Shown piece after piece: positions 38,807 to 50,477 of a stretch of 64,000 bases of DNA. The DNA comes from Pseudomonas nicosulfuronedens (GTDB lineage Bacteria; Pseudomonadota; Gammaproteobacteria; Pseudomonadales; Pseudomonadaceae), in assembly GCF_005877905.1 (NCBI RefSeq), contig NZ_SWDV01000019.1, positions 62,001 to 126,000 of the forward strand, written 5' to 3'. A program made the position numbers and the translations under genes. The number at the start of each line of letters is the position of its first letter. Position 1 is the stretch's first letter. A model generated the notes under the pieces. The model ran no database searches and was not told the origin of the DNA. It worked only from the letters and a program-made list of their open reading frames with translations.

Positions 38807-39261
38807 ATCTGTTCGCCGACGGCGAAGAGGCCATGGTCGATCTCGGCCGCCGGATTGCCGAAGCGACCGGTGGACACGGGGTGATCTACCTGCATGGCGA
38901 CCTGGGAGCGGGCAAGACCACGTTGTCGCGCGGCATTCTGCGGGGATTGGGCCATGGCGGCTCGGTAAAAAGCCCGACCTTTACCCTGGTCGAGCCCTAC
39001 GAAATCGGCGATCTGCGCGCCTTCCACTTCGATCTCTACCGCCTCGCCGACCCGGAGGAACTGGAGTTCCTGGGCATCCGCGACTACTTCGAAGGCGATG
39101 CCTTGTGCCTGATCGAGTGGGCAGAGCGCGGCAAAGGCATTTTGCCAAAGGCCGACATGGACATTACCATTGTTCCGCATGCGGGCGGACGCATGCTGCG
39201 CCTCGACCCGCACGGAACACGGGGCGAAGCCTGGTGTGCCGCCCTGGCCACGGGAGCATAG
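38794..39261 (+). CDS. tsaE: tRNA threonylcarbamoyladenosine biosynthesis ATPase TsaE
   Basis: A 155-residue P-loop protein needed for the t6A37 modification of tRNAs reading ANN codons. Walker A is GDLGAGKTTLSRG; SPTFTLVEPY and FDLYRL are conserved downstream. It overlaps the end of nnr by 13 bases, so the two are translated together. Confidence 0.95.
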   Translation: MPELNLFADGEEAMVDLGRRIAEATGGHGVIYLHGDLGAGKTTLSRGILRGLGHGGSVKSPTFTLVEPYEIGDLRAFHFDLYRLADPEELEFLGIRDYFEGDALCLIEWAERGKGILPKADMDITIVPHAGGRMLRLDPHGTRGEAWCAALATGA

Positions 39262-39268
39262 AAAAAAG

Positions 39269-40699
39269 ATGGGTTGGGGGTTGCGCCTTCGGGCGTTGTT
39301 TATCGGGGTGTCCGTTCTGCTGGCATTCGTTGCCGGTGAGGTTTCTGCCGCCACGCAAATCAAGAGCGTGCGCATCTGGCGCGCGCCGGACAACACACGC
39401 CTGGTGTTCGATCTGTCCGGTCCCGTGCAGCACAGTCTGTTCACCCTGAGTGCGCCCAACCGCATCGTCGTCGACATCAACGGCGCGCAAATGTCCGCCG
39501 CCCTCGACAAGCTCAAGCTCGGCAATACGCCGATCACCGCAATGCGTTCTGCCCAGCGCTCGCCCACCGACCTGCGCCTGGTGCTGGACCTGAAGAACGC
39601 GGTCACGCCCAAGAGCTTCGTGCTGCCGCCGAACCAGCAGTACGGCAACCGCCTGGTCGTCGATCTCTATGACCAGGGCGCCGACATCGCCCCGGACGTC
39701 CCCGCGACCCCGACCCCCAGCGTGCCCGCCACGCCGGTCAGCCCGGCGCAGTCGGTCGCCAAGATTCCCGCGCCCAGCAGTGGCGGCAAGCGCGACGTCG
39801 TGATTGCCATCGACGCCGGCCACGGCGGCGAAGACCCCGGCGCCCTCGGTCCGAACGGTCTGCACGAGAAGAACATCACCCTGTCGATCGCCCGCGAACT
39901 GCAGCGGCAGATCAACCAGATGAAGGGCTTCCGTGCCGAACTGACGCGCACCGGCGACTACTTCATTCCGTTGCGCAACCGCACCGTGATCGCCCGCAAG
40001 AAGGGCGCGGACCTGTTTGTCTCCATCCACGCCGACGCCGCGCCCAGCCGCAGCGCCTTCGGGGCCTCGGTATTCGCCCTGTCCGACCGTGGCGCAACGT
40101 CCGAGACTGCGCGCTGGCTGGCTGACACGGAAAACCGTTCCGACCTCATCGGCGGCGACGGCGGCGTGAATCTCGACGACAAGGACAAGATGCTCGCCGG
40201 CGTGCTGCTCGACCTGTCGATGACCGCCACCATGTCTTCCAGCCTGGACGTCGGCCACAAAGTGCTGACCAGCGTCGGTCGCGTCACCCCGCTGCACAAG
40301 CGCCGCGTGGAACAGGCCGGCTTCATGGTGCTGAAGTCCCCGGATATCCCGTCGATCCTGGTGGAAACCGGCTTCATCTCCAACCCGAACGAGTCTGCCA
40401 AGCTGGCCAGCGGCTCGCACCAGCAGGCGTTGGCGCGCTCCATCGCCGCCGGCGTGCGCCAGTACTTCGTGCAGACCCCGCCGCCGGGCACCTACATCGC
40501 CTCGCTGCGCGATGGTGGCCAACTGGCTTCCGGCCCGCGTGAGTATGTGGTGCGCAGTGGCGACAGCCTGGCGATGGTTGCCAGCCGCTTCGACGTCAGC
40601 ACGGCCTCGATCCGCAGCGCCAACTCGCTCAAGAGCGACGAACTGAAGATTGGTCAGGTGCTGAAGATCCCGGGCACCTCCCTGGCGTCGCAGCAATGA
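39269..40699 (+). CDS. amiB: N-acetylmuramoyl-L-alanine amidase AmiB (AMIN-amidase-LysM)
   Basis: A 476-residue periplasmic cell-wall hydrolase. From the ATG at 39269 there is a signal peptide ([20 protein letters not shown]). An AMIN domain (about 30-130, [17 protein letters not shown]) is followed by a Pro/Thr-rich linker, a zinc amidase_3 domain (about 175-400: [32 protein letters not shown]) and a C-terminal LysM domain ([13 protein letters not shown]). It splits septal peptidoglycan during cell separation, usually activated by EnvC or NlpD. The upstream extension to 39170 overlaps tsaE and is not coding. Confidence 0.95.
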   Translation: MGWGLRLRALFIGVSVLLAFVAGEVSAATQIKSVRIWRAPDNTRLVFDLSGPVQHSLFTLSAPNRIVVDINGAQMSAALDKLKLGNTPITAMRSAQRSPTDLRLVLDLKNAVTPKSFVLPPNQQYGNRLVVDLYDQGADIAPDVPATPTPSVPATPVSPAQSVAKIPAPSSGGKRDVVIAIDAGHGGEDPGALGPNGLHEKNITLSIARELQRQINQMKGFRAELTRTGDYFIPLRNRTVIARKKGADLFVSIHADAAPSRSAFGASVFALSDRGATSETARWLADTENRSDLIGGDGGVNLDDKDKMLAGVLLDLSMTATMSSSLDVGHKVLTSVGRVTPLHKRRVEQAGFMVLKSPDIPSILVETGFISNPNESAKLASGSHQQALARSIAAGVRQYFVQTPPPGTYIASLRDGGQLASGPREYVVRSGDSLAMVASRFDVSTASIRSANSLKSDELKIGQVLKIPGTSLASQQ

Positions 40700-42600
40700 G
40701 TGACGTTCGCCGAATCCAGCTGCTCACTCCGCGGCTGGCGAACCAGATCGCGGCCGGCGAAGTGGTCGAGCGACCCGCGTCGGTCATCAAGGAACTGCTG
40801 GAAAACTGCCTGGACGCCGGCGCCAAGCGCATCGACATCGAGGTCGAGCAGGGCGGCGTCAAGCTGCTGCGCGTGCGCGACGATGGCAGTGGCATTCCTG
40901 CCGACGACCTGCCTCTGGCCCTGGCGCGCCACGCCACCAGCAAGATCCGCGAGCTGGAAGACCTGGAACGGGTGATGAGCCTGGGCTTCCGTGGCGAAGC
41001 GCTGGCCTCGATCAGCTCCGTCTCGCGCCTGACCCTGACCTCCCGTACCGCCGACGCCGAGCAGGCCTGGCAGGTGGAAGTCGAGGGCCGTGACATGGAG
41101 TCCACGGTGAAGCCGGCGGCCCACCCGGTAGGCACCAGCATCGAAGTGCGCGATCTGTTCTTCAATACTCCGGCGCGCCGCAAGTTCCTGCGCGCCGAGA
41201 AGACCGAGTTCGATCACCTGCAGGAAGTCATCAAGCGTCTGGCGCTGGCGCGCTTCGACGTGGCTTTCCACCTGCGGCACAACGGCAAGACCATCCTTTC
41301 GCTGCACGAAGCGAAGGACGAAGCCTCCCGCGCTCGCCGCGTGGGCGCGGTCTGCAGCACCGGCTTCCTCGAGCAGGCGTTGCCCATCGAAGTGGAGCGC
41401 AACGGCCTGCATTTGTGGGGTTGGGTCGGTCTTCCGACCTTTTCCCGCAGCCAGCCGGACCTGCAGTATTTCTACGTGAACGGCCGCATGGTGCGCGACA
41501 AGCTGGTCGCCCACGCCGTGCGCCAGGCGTACCGCGACGTGCTGTACAACGGCCGTCATCCGACCTTCGTGCTGTTCTTCGAGGTCGACCCGTCGGTGGT
41601 GGACGTCAACGTCCATCCGACCAAGCATGAAGTGCGCTTCCGCGACAGCCGCATGGTCCACGACTTCCTCTACGGCACCTTGCACCGGGCGCTGGCGGAA
41701 GTGCGTCCGGACGACCAGCTGGCGCCGCCTGGAGCGACCACCTTGACCGTGCCGCGCCCGACCGGCGCTGAGGCTGGCGAGTTCGGTCCGCAGGGGGAGA
41801 TGCGCCTGTCCGAGACCGTGCTGGAAGCCCCGGCCGCTGCGCGAGCCTGGCAGCCGAGCCCGTCTTCGAGTGGGTCCGGTGGCAGTGGTGGCTACAGCTA
41901 CCAGCCGACGCGCCCGGATCTGCCGCCAATCCAGGAGGCCCAGGGCGCCTACAAGGCCTATTTCGCGCCGCTGCCCGATCAGGTGCCCCAGGCCCTGCCG
42001 GAAAGCAGTCAGGACGTGCCGCCGCTGGGCTATGCGCTAGCGCAGCTCAAGGGCATCTACATCCTCTCGGAAAATGCCCACGGCCTGGTGCTGGTGGACA
42101 TGCATGCCGCCCACGAGCGGATCATGTACGAACGCCTGAAGACCGCCATGGCCAGCGAAGGCCTGCGCGGCCAGCCGCTGCTGGTGCCCGAATCCATCGC
42201 CGTCAGCGAGCGAGAGGCGGACTGCGCGGAAGAGCATGGCGCCTGGTTCTCCAGGCTCGGCTTCGAACTGCAACGGCTCGGCCCGGAGACCCTGGCGATC
42301 CGACAGATTCCCGCGCTGCTCAAGCAGGCGGAGGCCACCCAGCTGGTGCGAGACGTGCTTGCCGACCTGCTGGAGTACGGCACCAGCGACCGCATCCAGG
42401 CGCATCTCAACGAGTTGCTCGGCACCATGGCCTGCCACGGCGCCGTGCGCGCCAATCGCCGCCTGACGTTGCCGGAGATGAACGGCCTGCTACGCGACAT
42501 GGAAGTGACCGAGCGCAGCGGCCAGTGCAACCACGGACGGCCGACCTGGACGCAGCTGGGGCTCGACGAACTGGACAAGCTGTTCCTGCGTGGACGTTGA
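40696..42600 (+). CDS. mutL: DNA mismatch repair protein MutL
   Basis: A 634-residue mismatch-repair coordinator. The N-terminal GHKL ATPase contains [20 protein letters not shown] and [11 protein letters not shown] glycine/serine-rich linker precedes the C-terminal dimerisation domain. That domain carries the endonuclease motif [12 protein letters not shown] starting at D468, which fits DQHA(x)2E(x)4E, so this MutL should nick DNA itself, as in bacteria lacking MutH. The start overlaps the amiB stop (ATGA). Confidence 0.96.
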   Translation: MSDVRRIQLLTPRLANQIAAGEVVERPASVIKELLENCLDAGAKRIDIEVEQGGVKLLRVRDDGSGIPADDLPLALARHATSKIRELEDLERVMSLGFRGEALASISSVSRLTLTSRTADAEQAWQVEVEGRDMESTVKPAAHPVGTSIEVRDLFFNTPARRKFLRAEKTEFDHLQEVIKRLALARFDVAFHLRHNGKTILSLHEAKDEASRARRVGAVCSTGFLEQALPIEVERNGLHLWGWVGLPTFSRSQPDLQYFYVNGRMVRDKLVAHAVRQAYRDVLYNGRHPTFVLFFEVDPSVVDVNVHPTKHEVRFRDSRMVHDFLYGTLHRALAEVRPDDQLAPPGATTLTVPRPTGAEAGEFGPQGEMRLSETVLEAPAAARAWQPSPSSSGSGGSGGYSYQPTRPDLPPIQEAQGAYKAYFAPLPDQVPQALPESSQDVPPLGYALAQLKGIYILSENAHGLVLVDMHAAHERIMYERLKTAMASEGLRGQPLLVPESIAVSEREADCAEEHGAWFSRLGFELQRLGPETLAIRQIPALLKQAEATQLVRDVLADLLEYGTSDRIQAHLNELLGTMACHGAVRANRRLTLPEMNGLLRDMEVTERSGQCNHGRPTWTQLGLDELDKLFLRGR

Positions 42601-42695
42601 TTTTCGTAAGCTTGCGTTCAGGAAAGTGCAGTAAACTGCACGCCAATCGATTCAGCAGCACGCAATAACCAGCAGTGCGTAACAACGAGTCCCTG

Positions 42696-43658
42696 ATGTC
42701 CCTGCCTCCCGCGATATTCCTCATGGGCCCCACCGCCGCCGGCAAGACCGACCTGGCGCTGGAGCTGGCGCGTCTGCTGCCGGTGGAGCTGATCAGCGTG
42801 GATTCGGCGCTGATCTACCGTGGCATGGACATCGGCACCGCCAAGCCGCCCCGTGAGGTGTTGGAGGCTTTCCCGCACCGCCTGATCGACATCCGTGACC
42901 CCAGCGAGGCTTATTCGGCGGCGGAATTTCGCGCCGACGCCCTGGTGGCCATGGCCGAGATCACCGCGGCCGGGAAGATCCCGCTGCTGGTGGGTGGCAC
43001 CATGTTGTATTTCAAGGCGTTGCTGGAAGGCCTGGCCGACATGCCCAGCGCCGACCCCGCCGTGCGTGCTGAGCTGGAAGGCCTGGCCGCCGCCGAAGGC
43101 TGGGGTGCCCTGCACGAAGAGCTGGCCCGCGTTGATCCGGAGTCGGCTGCGCGTATCCATCCCAATGACCCCCAGCGACTTGTCCGGGCCCTCGAGGTGT
43201 ACCGCGTCAGCGGTATGTCCATGACTGCACACCGCCTTCGCCAGGCGAGTGAAAATGCGGGTCTCGGCGCGCAAGGCGGTGGACAATTACCGTATACTGT
43301 GGCTCATCTGGCGATCGCGCCTCTGCAGCGCCAGGTGTTGCACGAGCGTATCGCGCAACGTTTTGACCAGATGCTGGAACAGGGCTTCATCGCCGAGGTC
43401 GAACGCCTTCGCGCAAGGAGTGACTTGCACGTGGGGCTACCGTCCATAAGAGCGGTGGGTTACCGACAGGTATGGGATTACCTCGAGGGCAAACTGTCCT
43501 ACGCTGAGATGGTGGAGCGCGGCGTCATCGCCACGCGGCAGCTGGCCAAGCGCCAGTTCACCTGGCTCCGCAGCTGGAGCGATCTACACTGGTTGGACAG
43601 TCAGGCAAGCGACAATTTGCCGCGTGCCTTGAAATACTTTGAGGCGGTCTCCATATAG
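42696..43658 (+). CDS. miaA: tRNA dimethylallyltransferase MiaA
   Basis: A 320-residue enzyme that adds dimethylallyl to A37 of tRNAs reading U-starting codons. The P-loop is [30 protein letters not shown] and [13 protein letters not shown] are conserved catalytic segments. The ATG at 42696 ([11 protein letters not shown]) was chosen over a GTG at 42675 because the family start is at that position and the extra residues are not conserved. Confidence 0.95.
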   Translation: MSLPPAIFLMGPTAAGKTDLALELARLLPVELISVDSALIYRGMDIGTAKPPREVLEAFPHRLIDIRDPSEAYSAAEFRADALVAMAEITAAGKIPLLVGGTMLYFKALLEGLADMPSADPAVRAELEGLAAAEGWGALHEELARVDPESAARIHPNDPQRLVRALEVYRVSGMSMTAHRLRQASENAGLGAQGGGQLPYTVAHLAIAPLQRQVLHERIAQRFDQMLEQGFIAEVERLRARSDLHVGLPSIRAVGYRQVWDYLEGKLSYAEMVERGVIATRQLAKRQFTWLRSWSDLHWLDSQASDNLPRALKYFEAVSI

Positions 43659-43731
43659 GCTCGAGACCTTAATTCCGGCCGTCTATCCTTGGGGTTCAGG
43701 ACGGCGTTAAGCCAAATTCGACTACTACTAA

Positions 43732-44013
<282 letters not shown>

Positions 44014-44025
44014 CGGGAGTCCGCC

Positions 44026-45327
44026 TTGTTCTTTGAGCGCCCGGGTGGTGGGGAACGGGCCATTCTGGTCCATCTGGAAGGTCAGGACCCCGAGGCGCGC
44101 GAAGACCCGCAGGAATTCCAGGAGCTGGCCCGTTCGGCAGGCGCGGAATCGGTTGCTTTCGTCAGCATTTCGCGCCATCAACCCTCAGCCAAGTACCTGA
44201 TCGGCAGCGGCAAGGTCGAAGAGTTGCACGACCTCGTCCACGCCGAGAAGGTCGAGCTGATCATCTTCAATCACACCCTCACGCCGAGCCAGGAGCGTAA
44301 CCTCGAGCGAGCGCTCGAGTGTCGCGTGCTCGATCGTACGGGTCTGATCCTCGACATCTTCGCCCAGCGCGCCCGCACCCATGAGGGCAAGCTGCAGGTG
44401 GAGCTCGCCCAGCTGGAACACATGAGCACGCGTCTGGTGCGCGGCTGGACTCACCTTGAGCGCCAGAAAGGCGGTATCGGCCTGCGTGGCCCGGGTGAAA
44501 CCCAGCTGGAAACCGACCGCCGCCTGCTGCGTGGGCGCATCCGCCAGATCAAGTCGCGCCTGGAAAAGGTCCGCAGCCAGCGCGAGCAGGCTCGTCGTGG
44601 CCGTCGCCGAGCAGAGATCCCAGCGGTGTCCCTGGTGGGTTACACCAACGCCGGCAAGTCCACGCTGTTCAATGCGCTGACTACTTCCGAGGTCTACGCG
44701 GCCGACCAGTTGTTCGCCACCCTCGACCCGACCCTGCGCCGTCTGGAGCTGGATGACGTCGGTCCGATCGTGCTGGCCGATACCGTAGGCTTCATTCGCC
44801 ACCTGCCGCACAAGCTGGTGGAGGCGTTTCGGGCTACCTTGGAAGAGTCCAGCAACTCCGACCTGCTGTTGCACGTGATCGACTCCCACGAGCCGGATCG
44901 TGATGCGCAGATCGAGCAGGTGCTGGCGGTGCTCAAGGAAATCGGCGCGAACGAGTTGCCGATGCTCGAGGTGTACAACAAGATCGACCTGCTGCCGGAC
45001 TTGCAGCCGATGATCCAGCGCGACGAACTGGGCAAGCCGGTGCGAGTCTGGCTGTCGGCGCGGGAATCGCGCGGGCTGGAGCTGCTGGAGCAGGCGGTCG
45101 CCGAGTTGCTGGGGGAGGACATGTTCGTGGGAACGCTCTGCCTGCCACAGCGCCTGGGACGACTCCGGGCTCAGTTCTTCGAGCTGGGTGCGGTACAGTC
45201 GGAGAATCACGACGAACAAGGACGCGCCGTTTTGCAGGTTCGCCTGCCGCGTGTCGAGTTGAACCGCATGGTGAGCCGCGAAGGCTGGCAGCCGGCGGAG
45301 TTCATTGCGCAACACACTTTGCAATAA
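44026..45327 (+). CDS. hflX: Ribosome-associated GTPase HflX
   Basis: A 433-residue GTPase that binds and splits ribosomes, notably under stress. The N-terminal glycine-rich domain contains KYLIGSGKVEEL and GLRGPGETQLE; the G domain has GYTNAGKST (about 205-213), DTVGFIRHLP and NKIDLL. The start is TTG at 44026 (FFERPGGGERA), 12 bases after the hfq stop, so hfq-hflX are co-transcribed. Confidence 0.95.
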   Translation: MFFERPGGGERAILVHLEGQDPEAREDPQEFQELARSAGAESVAFVSISRHQPSAKYLIGSGKVEELHDLVHAEKVELIIFNHTLTPSQERNLERALECRVLDRTGLILDIFAQRARTHEGKLQVELAQLEHMSTRLVRGWTHLERQKGGIGLRGPGETQLETDRRLLRGRIRQIKSRLEKVRSQREQARRGRRRAEIPAVSLVGYTNAGKSTLFNALTTSEVYAADQLFATLDPTLRRLELDDVGPIVLADTVGFIRHLPHKLVEAFRATLEESSNSDLLLHVIDSHEPDRDAQIEQVLAVLKEIGANELPMLEVYNKIDLLPDLQPMIQRDELGKPVRVWLSARESRGLELLEQAVAELLGEDMFVGTLCLPQRLGRLRAQFFELGAVQSENHDEQGRAVLQVRLPRVELNRMVSREGWQPAEFIAQHTLQ

Positions 45328-45422
45328 AGCCCGGCACACTGTTTTTGGCAGGGTAAGGGGCATTCGGTAGCATAGGTGGGCGCGCCGTAGGCGCGTTTTC
45401 GCGTTATCAGATGGAGAGCGCT

Positions 45423-46595
45423 ATGGCTTGGAATGAGCCGGGTGACAACTCGAACAAGAACGACCAGGACCCCTGGGGTGGACGCCGTGGTGGTGGTCGC
45501 CAGGGCCCGCCTGATCTGGATGAGGCCTTCCGCAAGCTGCAAGACAGCCTGAACGGAATTTTCGGCAAACCCAAGCGCGGCAGTGGTTCGGGCGGTGGCG
45601 GCAGTGGCCGGGGCGGTAGCCTCGGTCTGTTCGGCATCGGCCTGGCGATCCTCGCCGTGCTGTGGCTGTACAACGCCATCTACGTCGTGGATGAGCAGGA
45701 GCAGGCGGTGATCCTGCGCTTCGGCCAGTACCACGACACCGTGGGCCCCGGCCTGAACATCTACTTCCCGCCGATCGACAAGAAGTTCCAGGAGAACGTC
45801 ACCCGCGAGCGTGCTTACAGCAAGCAGGGTCAGATGCTCACCGAGGACGAGAACATCGTCGAGGTTCCGCTGACCGTGCAGTACAAGGTCAGCAACCTGA
45901 AGGACTTCGTGCTCAACGTCGACCAGCCGGAAGTGAGCCTGCAGCACGCCACCGAAAGCGCCCTGCGCCACGTGGCCGGCTCCACCACCATGGACAAGAT
46001 CCTCACCGAGGGCCGTGAACAGATGGCCACCGAGGTGCGTGATCGTCTGCAGCGTTTCCTCGATACCTACAAGACCGGTATCACGGTGACTCAGGTGAAT
46101 ATCCAGAGCGCCGCCGCGCCGCGTGAAGTACAGGAAGCGTTCGACGACGTGATCCGTGCCCGCGAGGACGAGCAGCGTGAGAAGAACCAGGCCGAAGCCT
46201 ACGCCAACGGCGTGGTGCCTGAAGCCCGTGGTCAGGCCCAGCGCATCATCGAGGAAGCCAATGGCTACCGCGATGAAGTGGTCTCCCGCGCCCAGGGTGA
46301 GGCGGATCGCTTCACCAAGCTGGCCAGCGAGTACCACAAGTCGCCGGATGTCACCCGTCAGCGTCTGTATCTGGACACCATGCAGGATGTCCTGAGCCAG
46401 ACCAGCAAGGTGCTGGTCACCGGCCAGCAAGGTCAGAACAACCTGATCTACCTGCCGCTGGACAAGATGATGGATGGCCGTGGTTCGGCAGCTCCGAGCG
46501 CCGCGCCCAGCGCGAGCAGCAGCACGCCGGATATCGGTTCGCGGGTCGCCAGCGACCTGCAGCAGCGTGACACGCGTACCCGGGAGAGCCGCTGA
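45423..46595 (+). CDS. hflK: FtsH protease modulator HflK
   Basis: A 390-residue SPFH/band-7 protein. A glycine-rich cytoplasmic start is followed by one membrane helix (about 70-90, LGLFGIGLAILAVLWLYNAI), the band-7 domain and a coiled coil. With HflC it forms a cage around the FtsH protease and limits its action on membrane substrates. The ATG at 45423 starts MAWNEPGDN; the earlier in-frame ATG at 45411 is less likely. Confidence 0.95.
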   Translation: MAWNEPGDNSNKNDQDPWGGRRGGGRQGPPDLDEAFRKLQDSLNGIFGKPKRGSGSGGGGSGRGGSLGLFGIGLAILAVLWLYNAIYVVDEQEQAVILRFGQYHDTVGPGLNIYFPPIDKKFQENVTRERAYSKQGQMLTEDENIVEVPLTVQYKVSNLKDFVLNVDQPEVSLQHATESALRHVAGSTTMDKILTEGREQMATEVRDRLQRFLDTYKTGITVTQVNIQSAAAPREVQEAFDDVIRAREDEQREKNQAEAYANGVVPEARGQAQRIIEEANGYRDEVVSRAQGEADRFTKLASEYHKSPDVTRQRLYLDTMQDVLSQTSKVLVTGQQGQNNLIYLPLDKMMDGRGSAAPSAAPSASSSTPDIGSRVASDLQQRDTRTRESR

Positions 46596-47464
46596 TGAGT
46601 AACAAGTCCCTGATCGCCCTCATCGCGGGTGTGGTGGTTGCTGTTGCCGTCTGGAGCAGCGTCTACGTGGTGCAGCAGACCGAGCGCGCCGTCATGCTGC
46701 GCTTCGGTCGCGTGGTCGAGCCAGACGTGAAGCCTGGCTTGCACTTCAAGATCCCGTACGTCAACACGGTGCGCAAGTTCGACGGCCGCCTGCTGACCCT
46801 GGATTCGCCGACCCAGCGCTTCCTGACGCTGGAGAAGAAAGCGGTGATGGTCGACGCCTACGCCAAGTGGCGCGTCTCCGATGCCGAGCGCTTCTACACT
46901 GCGACTTCCGGCATGAAGCAGATCGCCGACGAGCGTCTGTCCCGTCGTCTGGAAGCCGGTCTGCGTGATCAGTTCGGCAAGCGCACCCTGCACGAAGTGG
47001 TGTCGGGTGAGCGTGATGCGCTGATGGGCGATATCACCGCTTCGCTGAACCGCATGGCGCAGAAGGAGCTGGGCATCGAGGTGGTCGACGTTCGCGTCAA
47101 GGCCATCGACCTGCCCAAGGAAGTGAACCGTAGCGTGTTCGAGCGGATGAGCACCGAGCGTGAGCGGGAAGCCCGCGAGCACCGCGCCAAGGGTCGCGAA
47201 CTGGCCGAGGGTATCCGCGCGGATGCCGACCGTCAGCGTCGTGTATTGCTGGCCGAGGCTTATCGCGAGTCGGAAGAGACCCGTGGTGATGGCGATGCGA
47301 AGGCGGCGGCGATCTATGCCAAGGCCTACACCGCCGATCCGGAGTTCTACGCTTTCACTCGCAGCCTCAAGGCTTACCGCGAAAGCTTTGCAGACAAGAA
47401 GGACGTGCTGGTGCTCGATCCGAGCAACGAGTTCTTCCGCTATCTGGAAAAAGCTAAACCGTAA
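46595..47464 (+). CDS. hflC: FtsH protease modulator HflC
   Basis: A 289-residue partner of HflK with an N-terminal membrane helix (about 5-25), a band-7 domain and a charged coiled coil (MSTEREREAREHRAKGREL). Its ATG overlaps the hflK stop (TGATG), so the two subunits are coupled. Two hairpins follow the gene. Confidence 0.95.
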   Translation: MSNKSLIALIAGVVVAVAVWSSVYVVQQTERAVMLRFGRVVEPDVKPGLHFKIPYVNTVRKFDGRLLTLDSPTQRFLTLEKKAVMVDAYAKWRVSDAERFYTATSGMKQIADERLSRRLEAGLRDQFGKRTLHEVVSGERDALMGDITASLNRMAQKELGIEVVDVRVKAIDLPKEVNRSVFERMSTEREREAREHRAKGRELAEGIRADADRQRRVLLAEAYRESEETRGDGDAKAAAIYAKAYTADPEFYAFTRSLKAYRESFADKKDVLVLDPSNEFFRYLEKAKP

Positions 47465-47472
47465 GTCAAAGT

Positions 47473-47500
47473 CTCCGGCGGGCGGCAGCGCCCGCCGGAG
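47473..47500 (+). other. Strong hairpin without T run after hflC
   Basis: A perfect 12-bp GC stem (47473-47484 with 47489-47500) closes a GCAG loop. No T run follows, so it may protect the hflKC mRNA 3' end or act as a weak stop ahead of the next terminator. Confidence 0.6.
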
Positions 47501-47520
47501 AAATCGTGTTATCATGGGTC

Positions 47521-47543
47521 AGCCGGGAAATCCCGGCTTTTTT
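47521..47543 (+). terminator. Intrinsic terminator before the DUF2065 gene
   Basis: AGCCGGG pairs with CCCGGCT around a short loop, followed by a run of Ts. It is the second hairpin in a 107-base gap and probably ends the hflK-hflC transcript. Confidence 0.85.
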
Positions 47544-47571
47544 GCGTCCGCGAGAATGATGTACGAGAGCC

Positions 47572-47757
47572 ATGTGGCAGGAATTGGGCAAGGCGTTCTG
47601 TCTGTTGCTGGTGCTGGAAGGCATCCTTCCATTCCTGTACCCGCGTGGCTGGCGCGACGCCGTGAGCGGGCTCGGACGCCTTGGCGACCGCAGTCTGAGA
47701 CTCATCGGGCTGGGCAGCATGCTGCTCGGCACCGTCCTTCTTTACTGCATTCATTGA
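47572..47757 (+). CDS. DUF2065 small membrane protein (YjeT-like)
   Basis: A 61-residue protein with two membrane helices joined by a short loop ([15 protein letters not shown]). Size and sequence fit the DUF2065/YjeT family, whose gene commonly follows hflC. Its role is unknown; the conserved position suggests a link to the HflKC-FtsH membrane quality-control system. Confidence 0.85.
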   Translation: MWQELGKAFCLLLVLEGILPFLYPRGWRDAVSGLGRLGDRSLRLIGLGSMLLGTVLLYCIH

Positions 47758-47791
47758 AGTGCCGCCCGGCCTAAAAAAGGAGAGAGGCGAC

Positions 47792-48970
47792 ATGGCAACG
47801 GTAGACCGCTGGCTGCTGCCAGATGGAATCGAAGAAGTGCTGCCACCGGAGGCGGCTCGCGTTGAAGCAGCCCGCCGTCAGGTGCTGGATCTGTTCCAGC
47901 GCTGGGGTTACGAGTTCGTCGTCACCCCGCATATCGAATACCTGGAATCCCTGCTGACCGGTGCCGGCCAGGATCTGGACCTGCGTACCTTCAAGGTCAC
48001 CGATCCGGCTTCCGGCCGTCTGATGGGTTTCCGTGCGGACATCACCCCGCAAGTGGCGCGCATGGATGCCCATAGCCTGCGTCGCGAAGGCCCGAATCGC
48101 CTGTGCTACGCCGGCAGTGTGCTGCATGCCCGTCCGCGTGCGCTGGCCACTTCGCGCAGCCCGATCCAGCTGGGTGCCGAACTCTACGGCAACACCGGTT
48201 CGGCCGGTGACGTCGAAGTCATCAGCCTGCTGCTCGACATGCTCGAAATGGCTCAGGTGCCGGATGTGCACATGGACCTCGGGCATGTCGGTATCTACCG
48301 TGGCCTGGCCCAGGCAGCCGGCCTGTCCGGCGAGGTCGAGCAACTGCTGTTCGACGCCCTGCAGCGCAAGGCCGTGGACGAAGTCGCGGCACTGACCGAA
48401 GGCCTGCCGAGCGAGCTCGCCGGCATGCTTCGCGCCCTCGCTGAACTGTGTGGCAGCCGTGAAGTGCTGGAGCAAGCGCGCGAGGTGCTCGCTGGCGCTC
48501 CGGCCAACGTTCAGGCGGCGCTTGCTGACCTGACCGCCATCGCTGACTCGCTGGCGGCGCGTTTCCCGCAGTTGCCGCTGTACTTCGACCTGGGCGAGCT
48601 GCGCGGTTATCACTATCACACGGGCGTGGTGTTTGCCGCGTTCGTGCCCGGGGTTGGCGAGTCCATCGCCCAGGGCGGTCGTTACGACGATATCGGCGCC
48701 GATTTCGGCCGTGCGCGTCCGGCTACCGGTTTCTCTACTGACCTCAAGACCCTGGTCACTCTTGGTCGCGCCCAGCTCGACGAGCCGCGCACCGGAGTCT
48801 GGGCGCCGGCCGATGGCGCTGGCTTGTGGCAGGCGGTGCAGCAGTTGCGCCGTCAGGGTGTGCGCGTGGTACAGGCGCTGCCCGGGCAGGATGCGGCTTC
48901 GGCTTCCGAAGCGGGCTGCGACCAGCAATTGCTGGTTCGCGATGGCAATTGGCAGGTGGCAGCGCTCTGA
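47792..48970 (+). CDS. hisZ: ATP phosphoribosyltransferase regulatory subunit HisZ
   Basis: A 392-residue paralogue of histidyl-tRNA synthetase that lacks aminoacylation function and forms the regulatory part of the short-form HisG enzyme, the first step of histidine synthesis. [18 protein letters not shown] and [11 protein letters not shown] are typical, and the C-terminal anticodon-binding domain is shortened. The ATG at 47792 follows GGAGAG. It is coupled by position to purA. Confidence 0.93.
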   Translation: MATVDRWLLPDGIEEVLPPEAARVEAARRQVLDLFQRWGYEFVVTPHIEYLESLLTGAGQDLDLRTFKVTDPASGRLMGFRADITPQVARMDAHSLRREGPNRLCYAGSVLHARPRALATSRSPIQLGAELYGNTGSAGDVEVISLLLDMLEMAQVPDVHMDLGHVGIYRGLAQAAGLSGEVEQLLFDALQRKAVDEVAALTEGLPSELAGMLRALAELCGSREVLEQAREVLAGAPANVQAALADLTAIADSLAARFPQLPLYFDLGELRGYHYHTGVVFAAFVPGVGESIAQGGRYDDIGADFGRARPATGFSTDLKTLVTLGRAQLDEPRTGVWAPADGAGLWQAVQQLRRQGVRVVQALPGQDAASASEAGCDQQLLVRDGNWQVAAL

Positions 48971-50332
<1,362 letters not shown>

Positions 50333-50350
50333 TCTACAGCTGTGAACTGC

Positions 50351-50380
50351 AACGGGCCGCTCATGCGGCCCGTTGTCGTT
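50351..50380 (+). terminator. Intrinsic terminator after purA
   Basis: A perfect 10-bp stem (50351-50360 with 50365-50374) with a TCAT loop is followed by GTCGTTT. Confidence 0.8.
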
Positions 50381-50477
50381 TCTGGGGATCCAATTTGCGC
50401 GGCGGCATGCGCTTTGCTGGTGAAACGGATTGGCGCCTTTCGCGCCAGACATCCGTTACGTCCGGAGGAAACCCGCC

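Noticed and set aside
39170-39268. Upstream extension of amiB
   Set aside because: It overlaps tsaE in another frame; the start at 39269 gives a signal peptide.
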